From Lautropia mirabilis (GTDB lineage: Bacteria; Pseudomonadota; Gammaproteobacteria; Burkholderiales; Burkholderiaceae_B): a stretch of 64,000 nt of DNA. The stretch lies in NCBI GenBank assembly GCA_945876565.1, contig CAMCOS010000009.1, positions 26,360-90,359 on the forward strand, in the 5' to 3' direction. Made by a program: the position numbers and the translations under genes. The notes below the pieces were generated by a model. The model saw only the letters and a program-made list of their open reading frames with translations. It was not told the DNA's origin and did not search any database. Numbering within the stretch: position 1 is the stretch's first letter; the number at the start of each line of letters is the position of its first letter. Of the stretch, positions 16,005-24,458 are shown piece by piece.

Positions 16005-17221
16005 GATGCGTGTGTGAGTAACCATTGCCTGACACCCGTGCGTTGTTCCCGGAAACCTGCCTCGCAGTACGCCAGGTACATGCGCCAGATCCGAACGAAT
16101 GATTCATCAAACCCAAGCGCCCGAATATCAGACAGCTTGGCCTCAAACTGCTGCAGCCATCGGTTCAATGTCTCGGCATAATCCAAACCGAAACTGAACT
16201 CGTCTTTGATTTGCAGATTCGCTTGACCAGCGAGTTTCTTAAATCGCGATGGACTAGGCAACATGCCACCCGGAAAGATGTACTGCTGAATAAAGTCGGT
16301 ACCGCTGACGTAGGCGTCAAACCGCTCGTTGGCAATGTCGATCGTCTGAATCGCGACCTTGCCACCGGGCTTCAGGCTTCTCTTAACCATATTGAAAAAC
16401 CCTGACCAGTGACGCAAGCCCACGGCCTCGAACATCTCAATCGAAACAATGTGGTCGTACTGCCCTTGCACGTCACGGTAGTCACAAATCGACAGATCAA
16501 CCAAATCAGCCAGCCCTTCACGCTGCATGCGCGCGCGTGCCCAAGCCAACTGCTCATCGGACAAGGTAATGCCCGTGACTTTCAAGCCGCGCTGAGCCGC
16601 GCGTTCAGCCAAACCACCCCAGCCACAACCAATCTCCAAAATATGCTGGCCCGGTTTGGCATCAATGGCATCGAGCATGCGGTCATATTTGGTGTGCTGT
16701 GCCTCTGCGAGGTCACCATCGGCGCCGTCTTTGAAGATCGCAGCCGAGTAACTCATCGAGGGGTCTAGCCACAGGCGGTAGAAATCATTGCCCAAGTCAT
16801 AGTGGGCCAGGATGTTGCGACGACTGCCCTTGCGATTGTTGTCGCGCAAAACCCAGTGAGCCAGTCGTTTCACCAGCAAGGCCCACCATGTCCCGTGCAC
16901 TGAATTGACGGCATCTTCGTTGCGCAAAGCAAATCGAAACAAATTCAACAAATCCGGGCAATCAACCCACTGTCGCCGATAACTCTCAGCAAACCCAACG
17001 TCGCCCTGGCGCAGGATCGCAGACGCACAAGACCAGTCATGCACGGTGAGTTGCGCATGTGGCCACTCACCCTGCTTACCAAACAGCATCGAGCGGCCTT
17101 GCGGATCAACCAGCGTGAGCGAACCGATTTTTAGTTTCGCCAGCATAGACACAAATGCCCTGGCCGCCCACGGCAGTTCGCGGATGGTTTGACGGTCAAT
17201 GACGTATTCGTTGGCGTTCAT
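16001..17221 (-). CDS. Cyclopropane-fatty-acyl-phospholipid synthase-like SAM methyltransferase
   Basis: A 406-residue member of the CFA synthase family, which transfers a methylene/methyl group from S-adenosylmethionine to a double bond of membrane phospholipid acyl chains. Seen: NILAHYDLGNDFYRLWLD (about 137-154), the SAM-binding EIGCGWGG (196-203), MFEAVG and QYIFPGGMLPS. The ATG overlaps the DUF1365 stop (ATGA). In related clusters some of these enzymes form methyl-branched rather than cyclopropane fatty acids, as in furan fatty acid synthesis, and this operon contains the associated amine-oxidase-like and DUF1365 genes. So the product here could be either. The family is certain; the product is inferred. 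Confidence 0.94.
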   Translation of the reverse strand: MNANEYVIDRQTIRELPWAARAFVSMLAKLKIGSLTLVDPQGRSMLFGKQGEWPHAQLTVHDWSCASAILRQGDVGFAESYRRQWVDCPDLLNLFRFALRNEDAVNSVHGTWWALLVKRLAHWVLRDNNRKGSRRNILAHYDLGNDFYRLWLDPSMSYSAAIFKDGADGDLAEAQHTKYDRMLDAIDAKPGQHILEIGCGWGGLAERAAQRGLKVTGITLSDEQLAWARARMQREGLADLVDLSICDYRDVQGQYDHIVSIEMFEAVGLRHWSGFFNMVKRSLKPGGKVAIQTIDIANERFDAYVSGTDFIQQYIFPGGMLPSPSRFKKLAGQANLQIKDEFSFGLDYAETLNRWLQQFEAKLSDIRALGFDESFVRIWRMYLAYCEAGFREQRTGVRQWLLTHAS

Positions 17222-18126
17222 CGTGAAGGTCCCTGATTGGAAGTCACTGCTTCAGTGGGTAAGTCGGGAAGTTTGTGAAACTTGGCACCGCCGCGCCACA
17301 GCTTAAAGGCGTGCCAATGAATGCGTGCCATTACGGCAAAGGTCATGAGCGGCATGCGCAAAAACGCTTTGAGCAATCGGGCAGTGGAGAAAGCCTCAGG
17401 CTTGACTGCAATGCCCGTGCGAATGATGGGTTCATCCATCGATGTATCATCAAAGTAGTCAATGGTCATGCGATCAATTACGTTTAGGCCCATGCTTTGA
17501 TCGCCTCGTCCATCCTGCCGCGCATTGATTACCCGCTCAAACTGGTAACGTCCAGTGACCGGACAAAATGGCGAGACATGAAACACCTTTTGGCAGGCAA
17601 GAACCTGGCTACTTTGAATCGGTTGGCCGTCTGGGGCCGTCAGCACGTACTGGTGATGCTGGCCAAAGGTATTGTTAACCTCAGCCACAATCACCTTGAC
17701 TTGGCCCTGTGCGTCGTGCAAATACCAGAAGCTCACTGGGTTAAACACATAGCCCAACATTCTGGGAAAGGTCTGTAACCACACCGCGCCACCCGGGTGA
17801 GCCGCACCGACAGCAGCCAGCGTGTCCGAGAGCCACACATTCAAATCGCCACCGTCGCGGTAACCGTGGTCTGCGTTCATAAAACTGACCAACCGGCGCT
17901 GGTTAAACCCAAAGAGCCAACTGGTTTGCGTGGCCAAGGCATGCGGCTGATCCATTCTCAAACGCAAACAGAACACGTCATAATTCAACGGGTGTTTGAA
18001 GGGCCGCAAACGTATGTGCCAGACTTTGGCCGGGCAGAACTGCATCACCGCACCATCAGGCACTTGAGCAGAGATCTGGGCAGAGATCTGAGCAGAGATC
18101 TCAGAGACCATGGGATCAGTTGCCAT
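17218..18126 (-). CDS. DUF1365-family protein
   Basis: About 302 residues. Family signature VWHIRLRPFKHPLNYDVF, FMNADHGYRDGG, LGYVFNPVSFWYLHD and VNNTFGQHHQYVL are present. DUF1365 proteins almost always sit next to a CFA-synthase-like methyltransferase and an FAD amine oxidase, as here, but their biochemical function is not established. The ATG at 18126 overlaps the upstream stop by 11 bp; an alternative ATG at 18111 would avoid overlap. The first residues contain ISAQ repeated three times, encoded by a 12-bp tandem repeat, which also makes the start uncertain. Confidence 0.9.
   Translation of the reverse strand: MATDPMVSEISAQISAQISAQVPDGAVMQFCPAKVWHIRLRPFKHPLNYDVFCLRLRMDQPHALATQTSWLFGFNQRRLVSFMNADHGYRDGGDLNVWLSDTLAAVGAAHPGGAVWLQTFPRMLGYVFNPVSFWYLHDAQGQVKVIVAEVNNTFGQHHQYVLTAPDGQPIQSSQVLACQKVFHVSPFCPVTGRYQFERVINARQDGRGDQSMGLNVIDRMTIDYFDDTSMDEPIIRTGIAVKPEAFSTARLLKAFLRMPLMTFAVMARIHWHAFKLWRGGAKFHKLPDLPTEAVTSNQGPSR
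18066..18101 (-). repeat. 12-bp in-frame tandem repeat, 3 copies
   Basis: GAGCAGAGATCT (middle copy begins GGG) repeated three times encodes the Ile-Ser-Ala-Gln repeats at the N-terminus of the DUF1365 protein. Confidence 0.95.
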
Positions 18127-19456
18127 AGAGGTCACGCCCCCAAGGAATTGGCACACCAAAGTCATTGGCCACCGCGATGGCCGAGCGCAAGCCGTCCTCA
18201 TGAAATCCGTAGCCACACCAGGCGCCGCAAAACCATGTACGACGCTGGCCCTGAATCGATGGCAACTGGCGTTGGGCATTGATCAAGTTAGTGTTCATCA
18301 CCGGATGGTCATAATCGAAATGCGCAATGACGGCTTGAGGATCTGGCACCTTGAAACTGTTCAAAGTCACCACCACCGGCTTCTTAAACGGCAAGGGCTG
18401 GAGTTTGTTCAGCAGATAACTCACCGCCACTGGTTTGGCCACACCGGATGTCGCTGGACTGCCACCCTCAGAGAGGTAATTCCATGCCGACCAAACTGTC
18501 TGACGGCGGGGTAAGAGCTTGGCATCGGTGTGTAAGACGGCTGTATTGGGCTGATATCGAATGCCACCAAGAACCGCGCGCTCGTCATCCTGCAAATCCA
18601 AAATGGCACAACTCGTGGGTGCATGACAGGCCATGACCACACCATCGAAACTTTGAACCCCGGCAGCACTATGTATCTGGACCGAATCACTGCCAAGTGT
18701 GGTCTCGCCATTAACGCACTCCCGCTTGATCGCATGAACCGGACAGTTCAGGTGCGTGGCCTGAATTTTAGGGATCATGGCTTTGACATACTCGCGTGAG
18801 CCGCCAAGCACCGTGCGCCACTGTGGGCGGCCTTGGATCTGCAGCAGACGGTGGTTCAGACAAAACTTAAAAAACGTCTGGGCGGGAAACCCCAGAATAT
18901 CCTTGACCGACGACGACCAAATGGCAGCGGCCATGGGCAGCAGATACCAATCCTGCATGGGCTTGCCATAGCCATGGCGCGCCAGCAGTTCGCCGAGTGT
19001 GAGCGGTGCAGATTCGACCTCACGCAAATAGGCTTCGGCTGACTTGTTAAAGCGCATGATGTCGCGCAGCATGCCCAGAAAGGCTGGGCGCCACAAATTG
19101 GATTTCTGCGCAAACACCGTGCCCAAATTGGTACCTGCCCATTCGATGTCGGGCTCATCAATGGATACGCCAAACGACATGTCACTTTGGTGAACTGGCA
19201 CGCCAAGCAATTCAAACAAGGCAATCAAATTCGGGTAAGTCAGGTCGTTGTGCACTAAAAAGCCTGTATCCACCGGTGAGGTCATGCCTTCCAGTGTCAC
19301 GTCCACGGTGTTGGAGTGACCGCCGAAGTACGAGCCTGCTTCAAACAAAGTCACGTGATAGCGCTCGGCCAATAACCAGGCGCTAGCCAGCCCGGCAATG
19401 CCAGAGCCAACCACGGCAATGCGCGAACCGGCTGGCGGGATGCGGGCGCTGTCCAT
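18116..19456 (-). CDS. FAD-dependent amine-oxidase-like oxidoreductase
   Basis: A 446-residue flavoprotein with N-terminal dinucleotide-binding motif VVGSGIAGLASAWLLAE followed by the acidic ribose contact in TLFEAGSYFGGHSNTV, and a C-terminal FAD-contact block WFCGAWCGYGFHEDGLRSA. It belongs to the amine-oxidase/desaturase-like branch found beside DUF1365 and CFA-synthase-like genes. Relatives are implicated in oxidising modified fatty acyl chains, while true amine oxidation has not been shown for this branch as far as I know. The start overlaps the preceding stop (TAATG). No signal peptide, so cytoplasmic or membrane-peripheral. Confidence 0.9.
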   Translation of the reverse strand: MDSARIPPAGSRIAVVGSGIAGLASAWLLAERYHVTLFEAGSYFGGHSNTVDVTLEGMTSPVDTGFLVHNDLTYPNLIALFELLGVPVHQSDMSFGVSIDEPDIEWAGTNLGTVFAQKSNLWRPAFLGMLRDIMRFNKSAEAYLREVESAPLTLGELLARHGYGKPMQDWYLLPMAAAIWSSSVKDILGFPAQTFFKFCLNHRLLQIQGRPQWRTVLGGSREYVKAMIPKIQATHLNCPVHAIKRECVNGETTLGSDSVQIHSAAGVQSFDGVVMACHAPTSCAILDLQDDERAVLGGIRYQPNTAVLHTDAKLLPRRQTVWSAWNYLSEGGSPATSGVAKPVAVSYLLNKLQPLPFKKPVVVTLNSFKVPDPQAVIAHFDYDHPVMNTNLINAQRQLPSIQGQRRTWFCGAWCGYGFHEDGLRSAIAVANDFGVPIPWGRDLYGN

Positions 19457-20010
19457 TAGGCTTGCTCCAGGCCAAGCAATTTGGTGCGCAACGCCGGTGC
19501 ACGGGTCTGCTCATCGAGCCAGACCGCCGCAAAGGCGTCTACAAAGCCCGGGTCCTGAATCGAACCTAACGCCGCCTCGCGGCTAAAGAAGGACACGCCG
19601 ACTCCCGGCTCAAACACACCAATCAGGCGATCACCGAGTTTGACATCCGGCAAAATATCCAACATCAACTCACCCCACCGATCGGCGGTGTCGGCCTCAA
19701 CGCCCACGATGCGCTGAATCTCCTGAACGGAGGTCTGGGCAATTTGCTCAGCACTCACGTTGCGCAGGTAGTTCAGGTCTAGCGCATACACCTGATCGGT
19801 CGCAAAGCCATCGCCCGTGACGTGTAAAGCTGCCCGGTAAACCCGGAACACGCTCCAAGTAAAGAGCCCTTGGCCATGCACATGCCAATTGCCCGCAAAG
19901 CGCTGCGTTACGGCCAATGGCAGGGGGGCAATTTTTGGGGCATCGTCAAACGCGGCAGATACGGGCATAATGATCGCTACTGAAAAGTTATAAAAAAACT
20001 TGAGAGTCAT
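19456..20010 (-). CDS. Chalcone-isomerase-like protein (second, first gene of operon)
   Basis: About 184 residues, with a probable signal peptide (FFYNFSVAIIMPVSAAF) and the chalcone-isomerase-like region LFTWSVFRVYRAALHVTGDG, YLRNVSAEQIAQTSVQEIQRI, GVGVSFFSREAALG and FAAVWLDEQTRAPALR. It is clearly paralogous in layout to the product of 15387-16004 but diverged. The ATG at 20010 is chosen for the signal peptide; the ribosome site is weak. As promoter-proximal gene it shares the divergent control region with the TetR gene. Confidence 0.85.
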   Translation of the reverse strand: MTLKFFYNFSVAIIMPVSAAFDDAPKIAPLPLAVTQRFAGNWHVHGQGLFTWSVFRVYRAALHVTGDGFATDQVYALDLNYLRNVSAEQIAQTSVQEIQRIVGVEADTADRWGELMLDILPDVKLGDRLIGVFEPGVGVSFFSREAALGSIQDPGFVDAFAAVWLDEQTRAPALRTKLLGLEQA

Positions 20011-20248
20011 AAATCGAGTAACACAGTCTTTAAAGTGAACGATTCTTTGCGCTAACGAGATAAACACCACGCATGAATGACCAGAAAAGACACTGAAATT
20101 GACAATCGAGACTAGAATTTGAACCAATGGGTTTAATAAAAATACTGATTAGTAACTTTCTGAACCGATTAGATACTATTTATTGAAACTGCGCAATACC
20201 CTTGCGTACCCGGTTATTCCCTAGGGCAACCTCTTTTTCTTAGAACTT
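20011..20248. promoter_or_regulatory. Divergent control region of lipid operon and TetR gene
   Basis: A 238-bp AT-rich gap between the two divergent start codons. It must hold the operon promoter and the tetR promoter; TACTAT (20174-20179) is a possible -10 for tetR. I see no clear palindromic TetR operator by eye and no certain ECF sigma site. Confidence 0.45.
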
Positions 20249-20911
20249 ATGACGCAAGCAGTGGCCTCCTCACCTAAAACCCTCGACAAAACTGCCGACA
20301 AAAAGCCCTCTTTCAAAGAGCAGCAGCACAAATTCCGCGAAGACGCGATTCTTGATACCGTCAACCGCCTACTCGCGCAAAAAGGCTATGACCTGATGAC
20401 CATGGACGAGGTCGCGGCCGAAGTCGGTATCGCCAAAGCCAGCCTCTACAAACATTTCGAGTCCAAAGAAGCCTTAGCCGCCGCCTCCATGACGCGTTTC
20501 ATTGAAGACGCCATCGCCATGGCCCGCGGCCTACCCGAACACTTGAGCCCGCTGGAGAAGTTGAAATCCGTGGTGCGCTGGGCTGTGCGCATTCATTTGT
20601 CGGGCACCATGCCATCACTGCCCTCAACACGCTCAAGCATTCAACAGGCACTGCTCGCCCACCAGGCCTATGTGCAGCGACTCGAAGAACTGACCGAGAT
20701 CCTGGGCGAGTGGATTGGCCAAGCGCAAGAAACCGGTGACCTTTCTCCCGCCTTGCCCGGCGAAGTCATTCTCTACACCATCTACGCGCGCTCCTGCGAC
20801 CCAGTGGCGGATTTCTTAAAGGGTGGTGGCGCATTTAGTGACAACGACATCATCGATCTGGTCGTACACACCTGCTTTGAAGGCATGGCCAAGGCACCGA
20901 GCTGCCCCTAA
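20249..20911 (+). CDS. TetR/AcrR-family transcriptional regulator
   Basis: A 220-residue regulator with a TetR DNA-binding domain: AILDTVNRLLAQKGYDLMTM, EVAAEVGIAKASLYKHFESKEAL (recognition helix) at about residues 45-75. The ligand-binding C-terminal domain is unassigned. It is divergent from the lipid operon and probably controls it and itself; its ligand may be a fatty acyl compound, by analogy with FabR/FadR-type TetR proteins, but this is inference. The N-terminus before the HTH contains a Lys-rich 30-residue extension. A 14-bp tandem repeat begins directly after the stop codon. Confidence 0.93.
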   Translation: MTQAVASSPKTLDKTADKKPSFKEQQHKFREDAILDTVNRLLAQKGYDLMTMDEVAAEVGIAKASLYKHFESKEALAAASMTRFIEDAIAMARGLPEHLSPLEKLKSVVRWAVRIHLSGTMPSLPSTRSSIQQALLAHQAYVQRLEELTEILGEWIGQAQETGDLSPALPGEVILYTIYARSCDPVADFLKGGGAFSDNDIIDLVVHTCFEGMAKAPSCP

Positions 20912-20950
20912 GCCAGTGACCCTAGGCCAGTGACCCTAGGCCAGTGACCC
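20912..20950. repeat. 14-bp tandem repeat, nearly 3 copies
   Basis: GCCAGTGACCCTAG repeats immediately behind the TetR stop codon (2.8 copies). With the 17-bp duplication at 21080-21113 it occupies the gap before rdgC. Confidence 0.92.
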
Positions 20951-21079
20951 CATCAAGGGCAAAATCACCCCGGCCTGCCAACGGAGAAACCTGCACGGGC
21001 TACACTGCGGGTTTGGTTTGCATGGCGCGGTTTTTGAATGGCGCGGTTTGGATATCCCCATTAGCCTCAAACGATCAAG

Positions 21080-21113
21080 GTCGATCGTGGCTTACAGTCG
21101 ATCGTGGCTTGCA
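21080..21113. repeat. 17-bp tandem duplication
   Basis: GTCGATCGTGGCTTACA and GTCGATCGTGGCTTGCA lie head to tail, 65 bp upstream of the rdgC start. Confidence 0.93.
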
Positions 21114-21177
21114 GTCGCAGCCAGCCCGCAGCCTACACACAAAACTTGCTCTAACAGTCACTCACAACAGGAAGTCT

Positions 21178-22086
21178 ATGTGGTTTAAGAATCTCAAAGT
21201 GTTTCGCTTGACCGACCATTGGTCCAAGCACACGCAAGACCTCGAGGCAGCACTCAAAGCCGATGCCTTCAAGCCAGCCGAAGACATCGCAGCCACCGCC
21301 ACAGGCTGGGTACCACCGCGAGATGACGACGATCGCTTGGCGCTCGAGGTCCAAGGCCAGTACCTGCTTGCTTTTAGGATCGAGAAAAAACTCCTGCCTT
21401 CTTCTGTGATTAACCAGACGGTTAAAGAACGCGCGCGAGTATTAGAGGCCGAGCAAGGCTATGCGCCTGGTCGCAAGCAATTGCGTGACCTCAAAGACGC
21501 AGTCACAGACCAACTCTTGCCACGAGCCTTTAGCATCGCGCGTGACATTCGCCTCTGGATTGACCCCAGCAACCATTGGTTGGTGATCGATGCAGCAGCG
21601 GCCGCGCAGTCAGATGAAATACTCTCAGCGCTTGGCCGCAGCCTGCACCCCTACCCGGTTGAGCCTTTAAAGCTTGAACACAGCCCAACGGCACTCATGA
21701 CCGAGTGGTTGCTATCAGGCGAGGCCCCTTCCGGATTCACGATAGATGATGACAGCCAATGGCAAGCAACCGGTGAACAAGCCGCTTCAATTCGCTACGT
21801 GCGCCATGACCTACCCAACGAGACCATTCAGAGCCATGTCCAAGACGGCTACCAGTGCACGCGCTTGGCGCTCACTTGGCAAGATCGGGTCAGTTTGATG
21901 CTCACGGACACCGGTGATCTCAAGCGCGTCGCCCCCCTAGAAGTGCTAGAAGAGCGCTCAAACGACGCCATTGTGCAGAACCAGGCTGAGAAGTTTGAGA
22001 GCGACTTCACTCTCATGACGGCCGAGCTCGCCAAGCTACTAGACGAGCTGATGCCGGTGCTGGGCGAGATCCGAGAGGCGAAGTAG
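21178..22086 (+). CDS. rdgC: Recombination-associated protein RdgC
   Basis: RdgC, 302 residues, is a ring-shaped double-stranded DNA-binding protein that modulates RecA activity. Family features: MWFKNLKVFRLT start, LPSSVINQTVKERARVLEAE (about 75-94), GRKQLRDLKDAVTDQLLPRAF and the C-terminal ALTWQDRVSLMLTDTGDLKR. The ATG at 21178 follows AGGAAG at good spacing; the frame is open 230 bp upstream but that part has no family similarity. Stands alone between tandem repeats. Confidence 0.96.
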   Translation: MWFKNLKVFRLTDHWSKHTQDLEAALKADAFKPAEDIAATATGWVPPRDDDDRLALEVQGQYLLAFRIEKKLLPSSVINQTVKERARVLEAEQGYAPGRKQLRDLKDAVTDQLLPRAFSIARDIRLWIDPSNHWLVIDAAAAAQSDEILSALGRSLHPYPVEPLKLEHSPTALMTEWLLSGEAPSGFTIDDDSQWQATGEQAASIRYVRHDLPNETIQSHVQDGYQCTRLALTWQDRVSLMLTDTGDLKRVAPLEVLEERSNDAIVQNQAEKFESDFTLMTAELAKLLDELMPVLGEIREAK

Positions 22087-22125
22087 GACAAGAAAACTGA
22101 ACAAGAAAACTGAACAAGAGAATTG
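22087..22125. repeat. 13-bp tandem repeat, 3 copies
   Basis: AACAAGAAAACTG-like units (first copy starts G, third diverged) directly downstream of the rdgC stop codon. Confidence 0.92.
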
Positions 22126-22141
22126 GACGACGGGACTTGCC

Positions 22142-22543
22142 ATGATTGAAGGATTGACCGCCACCTGGGTGACTGACACCGAAACGCTCAAAGAGTTTGA
22201 GCTCAGACAAACCCTGACCGATGCCACTGGGCCAGACGATCAGGTGCAGCCCCAAACACAACAAAACCCGCTGGTGCTGTCCGTGGTGTTGGTGGTGGGC
22301 CCGCCCGACCCCAATGCTTTGTCTTATCTGGTGCCGCGCTCAGTCTTTGAGCGCGGGCTGCCGGTGCATGTGGGTGCCCTGTCAGCGCCCGCAGCCGATC
22401 AAGAGAACACCCACCAAGTGTTGCTCGATGACATGCTCGACATTCTTGAAGTCATGAATCCGAACGACATCGTGGTGTTCATCTGCAACACCCAAGACAC
22501 GCTCGAGGCAGCGATTACTCTGATGGAGCCTTTGGAACACTGA
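22142..22543 (+). CDS. Hypothetical protein, unrecognised
   Basis: A 133-residue frame with good codon structure, 55 bp downstream of rdgC. I do not recognise the family. It has no signal peptide or membrane helix. The middle is hydrophobic (LVLSVVLVVGPP) and a second half with DDMLDILEVMNPNDIVVFIC suggests an alpha/beta domain. Its last 29 bp overlap the end of the convergent AI-2E-type permease gene. It may be co-transcribed with rdgC. Confidence 0.55.
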   Translation: MIEGLTATWVTDTETLKEFELRQTLTDATGPDDQVQPQTQQNPLVLSVVLVVGPPDPNALSYLVPRSVFERGLPVHVGALSAPAADQENTHQVLLDDMLDILEVMNPNDIVVFICNTQDTLEAAITLMEPLEH

Positions 22544-23600
22544 CGCCGGTGTCTAGCCTCATCATGAAAAGATCCCAGGCCACCAAAAACAGCGCCGCAA
22601 TCAAGGGGCCGGCAATAAAACCGCTGACACCAAATAGCGTTAATCCGCTGAGCGTTGAGATCAGCACCAAGTAATCCGGCATGCGAGTGTCTTTGCCCAC
22701 CAGCACCGGACGCAATACATTGTCGACCAGACCAATAACCAACACACCGTAGAGCCCCAAAATGATGGCTTGGGTGATATCACCTGTTAGGGCAAAGTAA
22801 ATCGCCACCGGCCCCCAGACCAAACCTGCACCCACCGCCGGCAGCAAAGACAATACCGCCATCACGGTGCCCCAAAGCGTGGCAGACGGGATGTCGAGCA
22901 CCCAGAAAATCAGGCCACCTAGCGCGCCCTGGCTTACTGCCACTGCCACGTTGCCCTTAATGGTGGCACGCACCACCATGGCAAGCTTGTCAATAAAACG
23001 GTCACGTTGATGTTGGGCCAAGGGCAGCGCCCTGCGCACCATCTCGGCGAGCTTGCCACCATCGCGCAACAAAAAGAACAACAGATACAGCATGATGGCC
23101 AGATCGAGCACAAACATGAAAGTGTTTTGCCCAAGGCTTAAGGCCTGATTGCCAACGACGCGAATGGCCTGCGTGGCCGCGCGCGAAACATAGTTCTTAA
23201 TCGCTTCCAGATCCTCAAAGCCCAGACGTGCCAACCAAGGACGCACTGACTCAGGAATGGCGTTGTACGACAACTCAATCCAATCGCCTGCGGAGAAACC
23301 GCCGTTTTGAACGGCCTGATAAACCTGAATGGTTTCAGATATCAGTGATCTCATCAATAGAGACACGGGCAACAGCACCATCACAATCACTGCCAGCAAT
23401 GAGATAAATGCGGCGAGATTGCGCCGTTTGGGCATGCGCTGAGCCAAACGTTTTTGTAGGGGATGAAAGAGAATCGCAATCACCACGGCCCAGAAAACCG
23501 CCGCGGCAAATGGCACGAGCAGCCAAAAAAACGCGAGCGTGATGACCACGAGCAATGCGATGAACGCGCGATGATGGAGGGGGTCGGCTTGGTTAGGCAT
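22515..23600 (-). CDS. AI-2E-type (PerM/UPF0118) membrane permease
   Basis: A 361-residue membrane protein of the AI-2E transporter family with about eight helices: an opening pair with FWLLVPFAAAVFWAVVIAILFHPL, a long central soluble region, and the C-terminal bundle ending GVSGFIAGPLIAALFLVAWDLF. Family members have been described as AI-2 exporters or Na+/H+ antiporters, so substrate assignment is uncertain. It starts with ATG at 23600, one base before the hepT stop region, so it may be co-transcribed behind mntA-hepT, an odd pairing. Confidence 0.9.
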   Translation of the reverse strand: MPNQADPLHHRAFIALLVVITLAFFWLLVPFAAAVFWAVVIAILFHPLQKRLAQRMPKRRNLAAFISLLAVIVMVLLPVSLLMRSLISETIQVYQAVQNGGFSAGDWIELSYNAIPESVRPWLARLGFEDLEAIKNYVSRAATQAIRVVGNQALSLGQNTFMFVLDLAIMLYLLFFLLRDGGKLAEMVRRALPLAQHQRDRFIDKLAMVVRATIKGNVAVAVSQGALGGLIFWVLDIPSATLWGTVMAVLSLLPAVGAGLVWGPVAIYFALTGDITQAIILGLYGVLVIGLVDNVLRPVLVGKDTRMPDYLVLISTLSGLTLFGVSGFIAGPLIAALFLVAWDLFMMRLDTGVSVPKAPSE

Positions 23601-23960
23601 TCAATCGACTTGCAGCTGATTTTTTAATGCCGTTAGCATTCGATGCGGAGCTGGAACATCGTCAGATACGATGCTCCAAACCGTGTCATCATCGATTCCC
23701 AAATATCCGTGAATTAGTCTATTTCGGGTTGCAATAACCATACGCCATGGAATTTCCGGGTGTTCATCTCGGATTTCATCGGGAATGTGTGTAGCTGCCT
23801 CGCCGATCAACTCTAGATTACGAAGCGTCGCATCGTACAGAAGATCATTAGCCACAAACCGATCCTTATCGACATCGCTGGTGTAAGACAAGACCTTGAA
23901 GCAAAACTCCAACATATCATCCAGATAAAACCGCCACTCCCGTTTGGATTGTTCAAACAT
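23601..23960 (-). CDS. hepT: HepT-like ribonuclease toxin (DUF86, HEPN)
   Basis: A 119-residue HEPN toxin of the HepT/MntA type VII toxin-antitoxin system. The catalytic motif RX4HXY is present as R79-N-R-L-I-H84-G-Y86, and DATLRNLELIGEAATHIP is the conserved helix of DUF86. HepT acts as a ribonuclease; the partner MntA neutralises it by adding AMP to the Tyr of the motif, which is retained here. The gene overlaps mntA by eight bases and follows it in the same operon. It looks intact. Role: stress or phage response is inferred from family. Confidence 0.93.
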   Translation of the reverse strand: MFEQSKREWRFYLDDMLEFCFKVLSYTSDVDKDRFVANDLLYDATLRNLELIGEAATHIPDEIRDEHPEIPWRMVIATRNRLIHGYLGIDDDTVWSIVSDDVPAPHRMLTALKNQLQVD

Positions 23961-24243
23961 TCAACAACTCTTTTTGTATAAAAGGACGAAGCTCTGCCCT
24001 TAGCGCCTTATCGGTTACCAAATCGACTGGACAACCCAGCAGATCTTCAAGAAAAAATTGCACTCCAAAATAACGTTTAGACGTTGCAGGCCCATCAAAC
24101 GCCACCAAAATATCCACATCACTGCCAGCACGAGCCAAGTCGCGCGCAGTTGAGCCAAATAACCCGAGTTGCGTCACACCAAACCGCTGAGTCAGTTCGG
24201 CCTTGCTGTGCTGCAATAAAGAAAGCGCTCGATCACGGTTCAT
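23953..24243 (-). CDS. mntA: MntA-like nucleotidyltransferase antitoxin
   Basis: A 96-residue minimal nucleotidyltransferase with G30-S31-X10-D42-V-D44 (LGLFGSTARDLARAGSDVDI), the metal-binding signature, and FLEDLLGCPVDLVTDKALR at the C-terminal half. It transfers AMP from ATP to the cognate HepT toxin. The ATG at 24243 is chosen by homology; the frame is open 54 bp upstream. First gene of the mntA-hepT operon. It is not closely similar to the broken winged-helix-fused nucleotidyltransferase at 1250-1820. Confidence 0.92.
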   Translation of the reverse strand: MNRDRALSLLQHSKAELTQRFGVTQLGLFGSTARDLARAGSDVDILVAFDGPATSKRYFGVQFFLEDLLGCPVDLVTDKALRAELRPFIQKELLNV

Positions 24244-24458
24244 AATCCGATCCCTGCAACGATTAGCGTGCACACGTATAGGTGAGCCCAAGCTCACTCA
24301 AAACAAACAATACCAAAGCTGCGTTTAATCAATGGCTCAACTGTACGCCCGCGCTAGGATACCGACAAGTTAGCCGTAATCCATCACAATTGTCTAGAGA
24401 CAGAGCCGCTCGCCTGAAGTCCGGGCGCCTAATAAAAAATGGCATTGGATACTATCAC

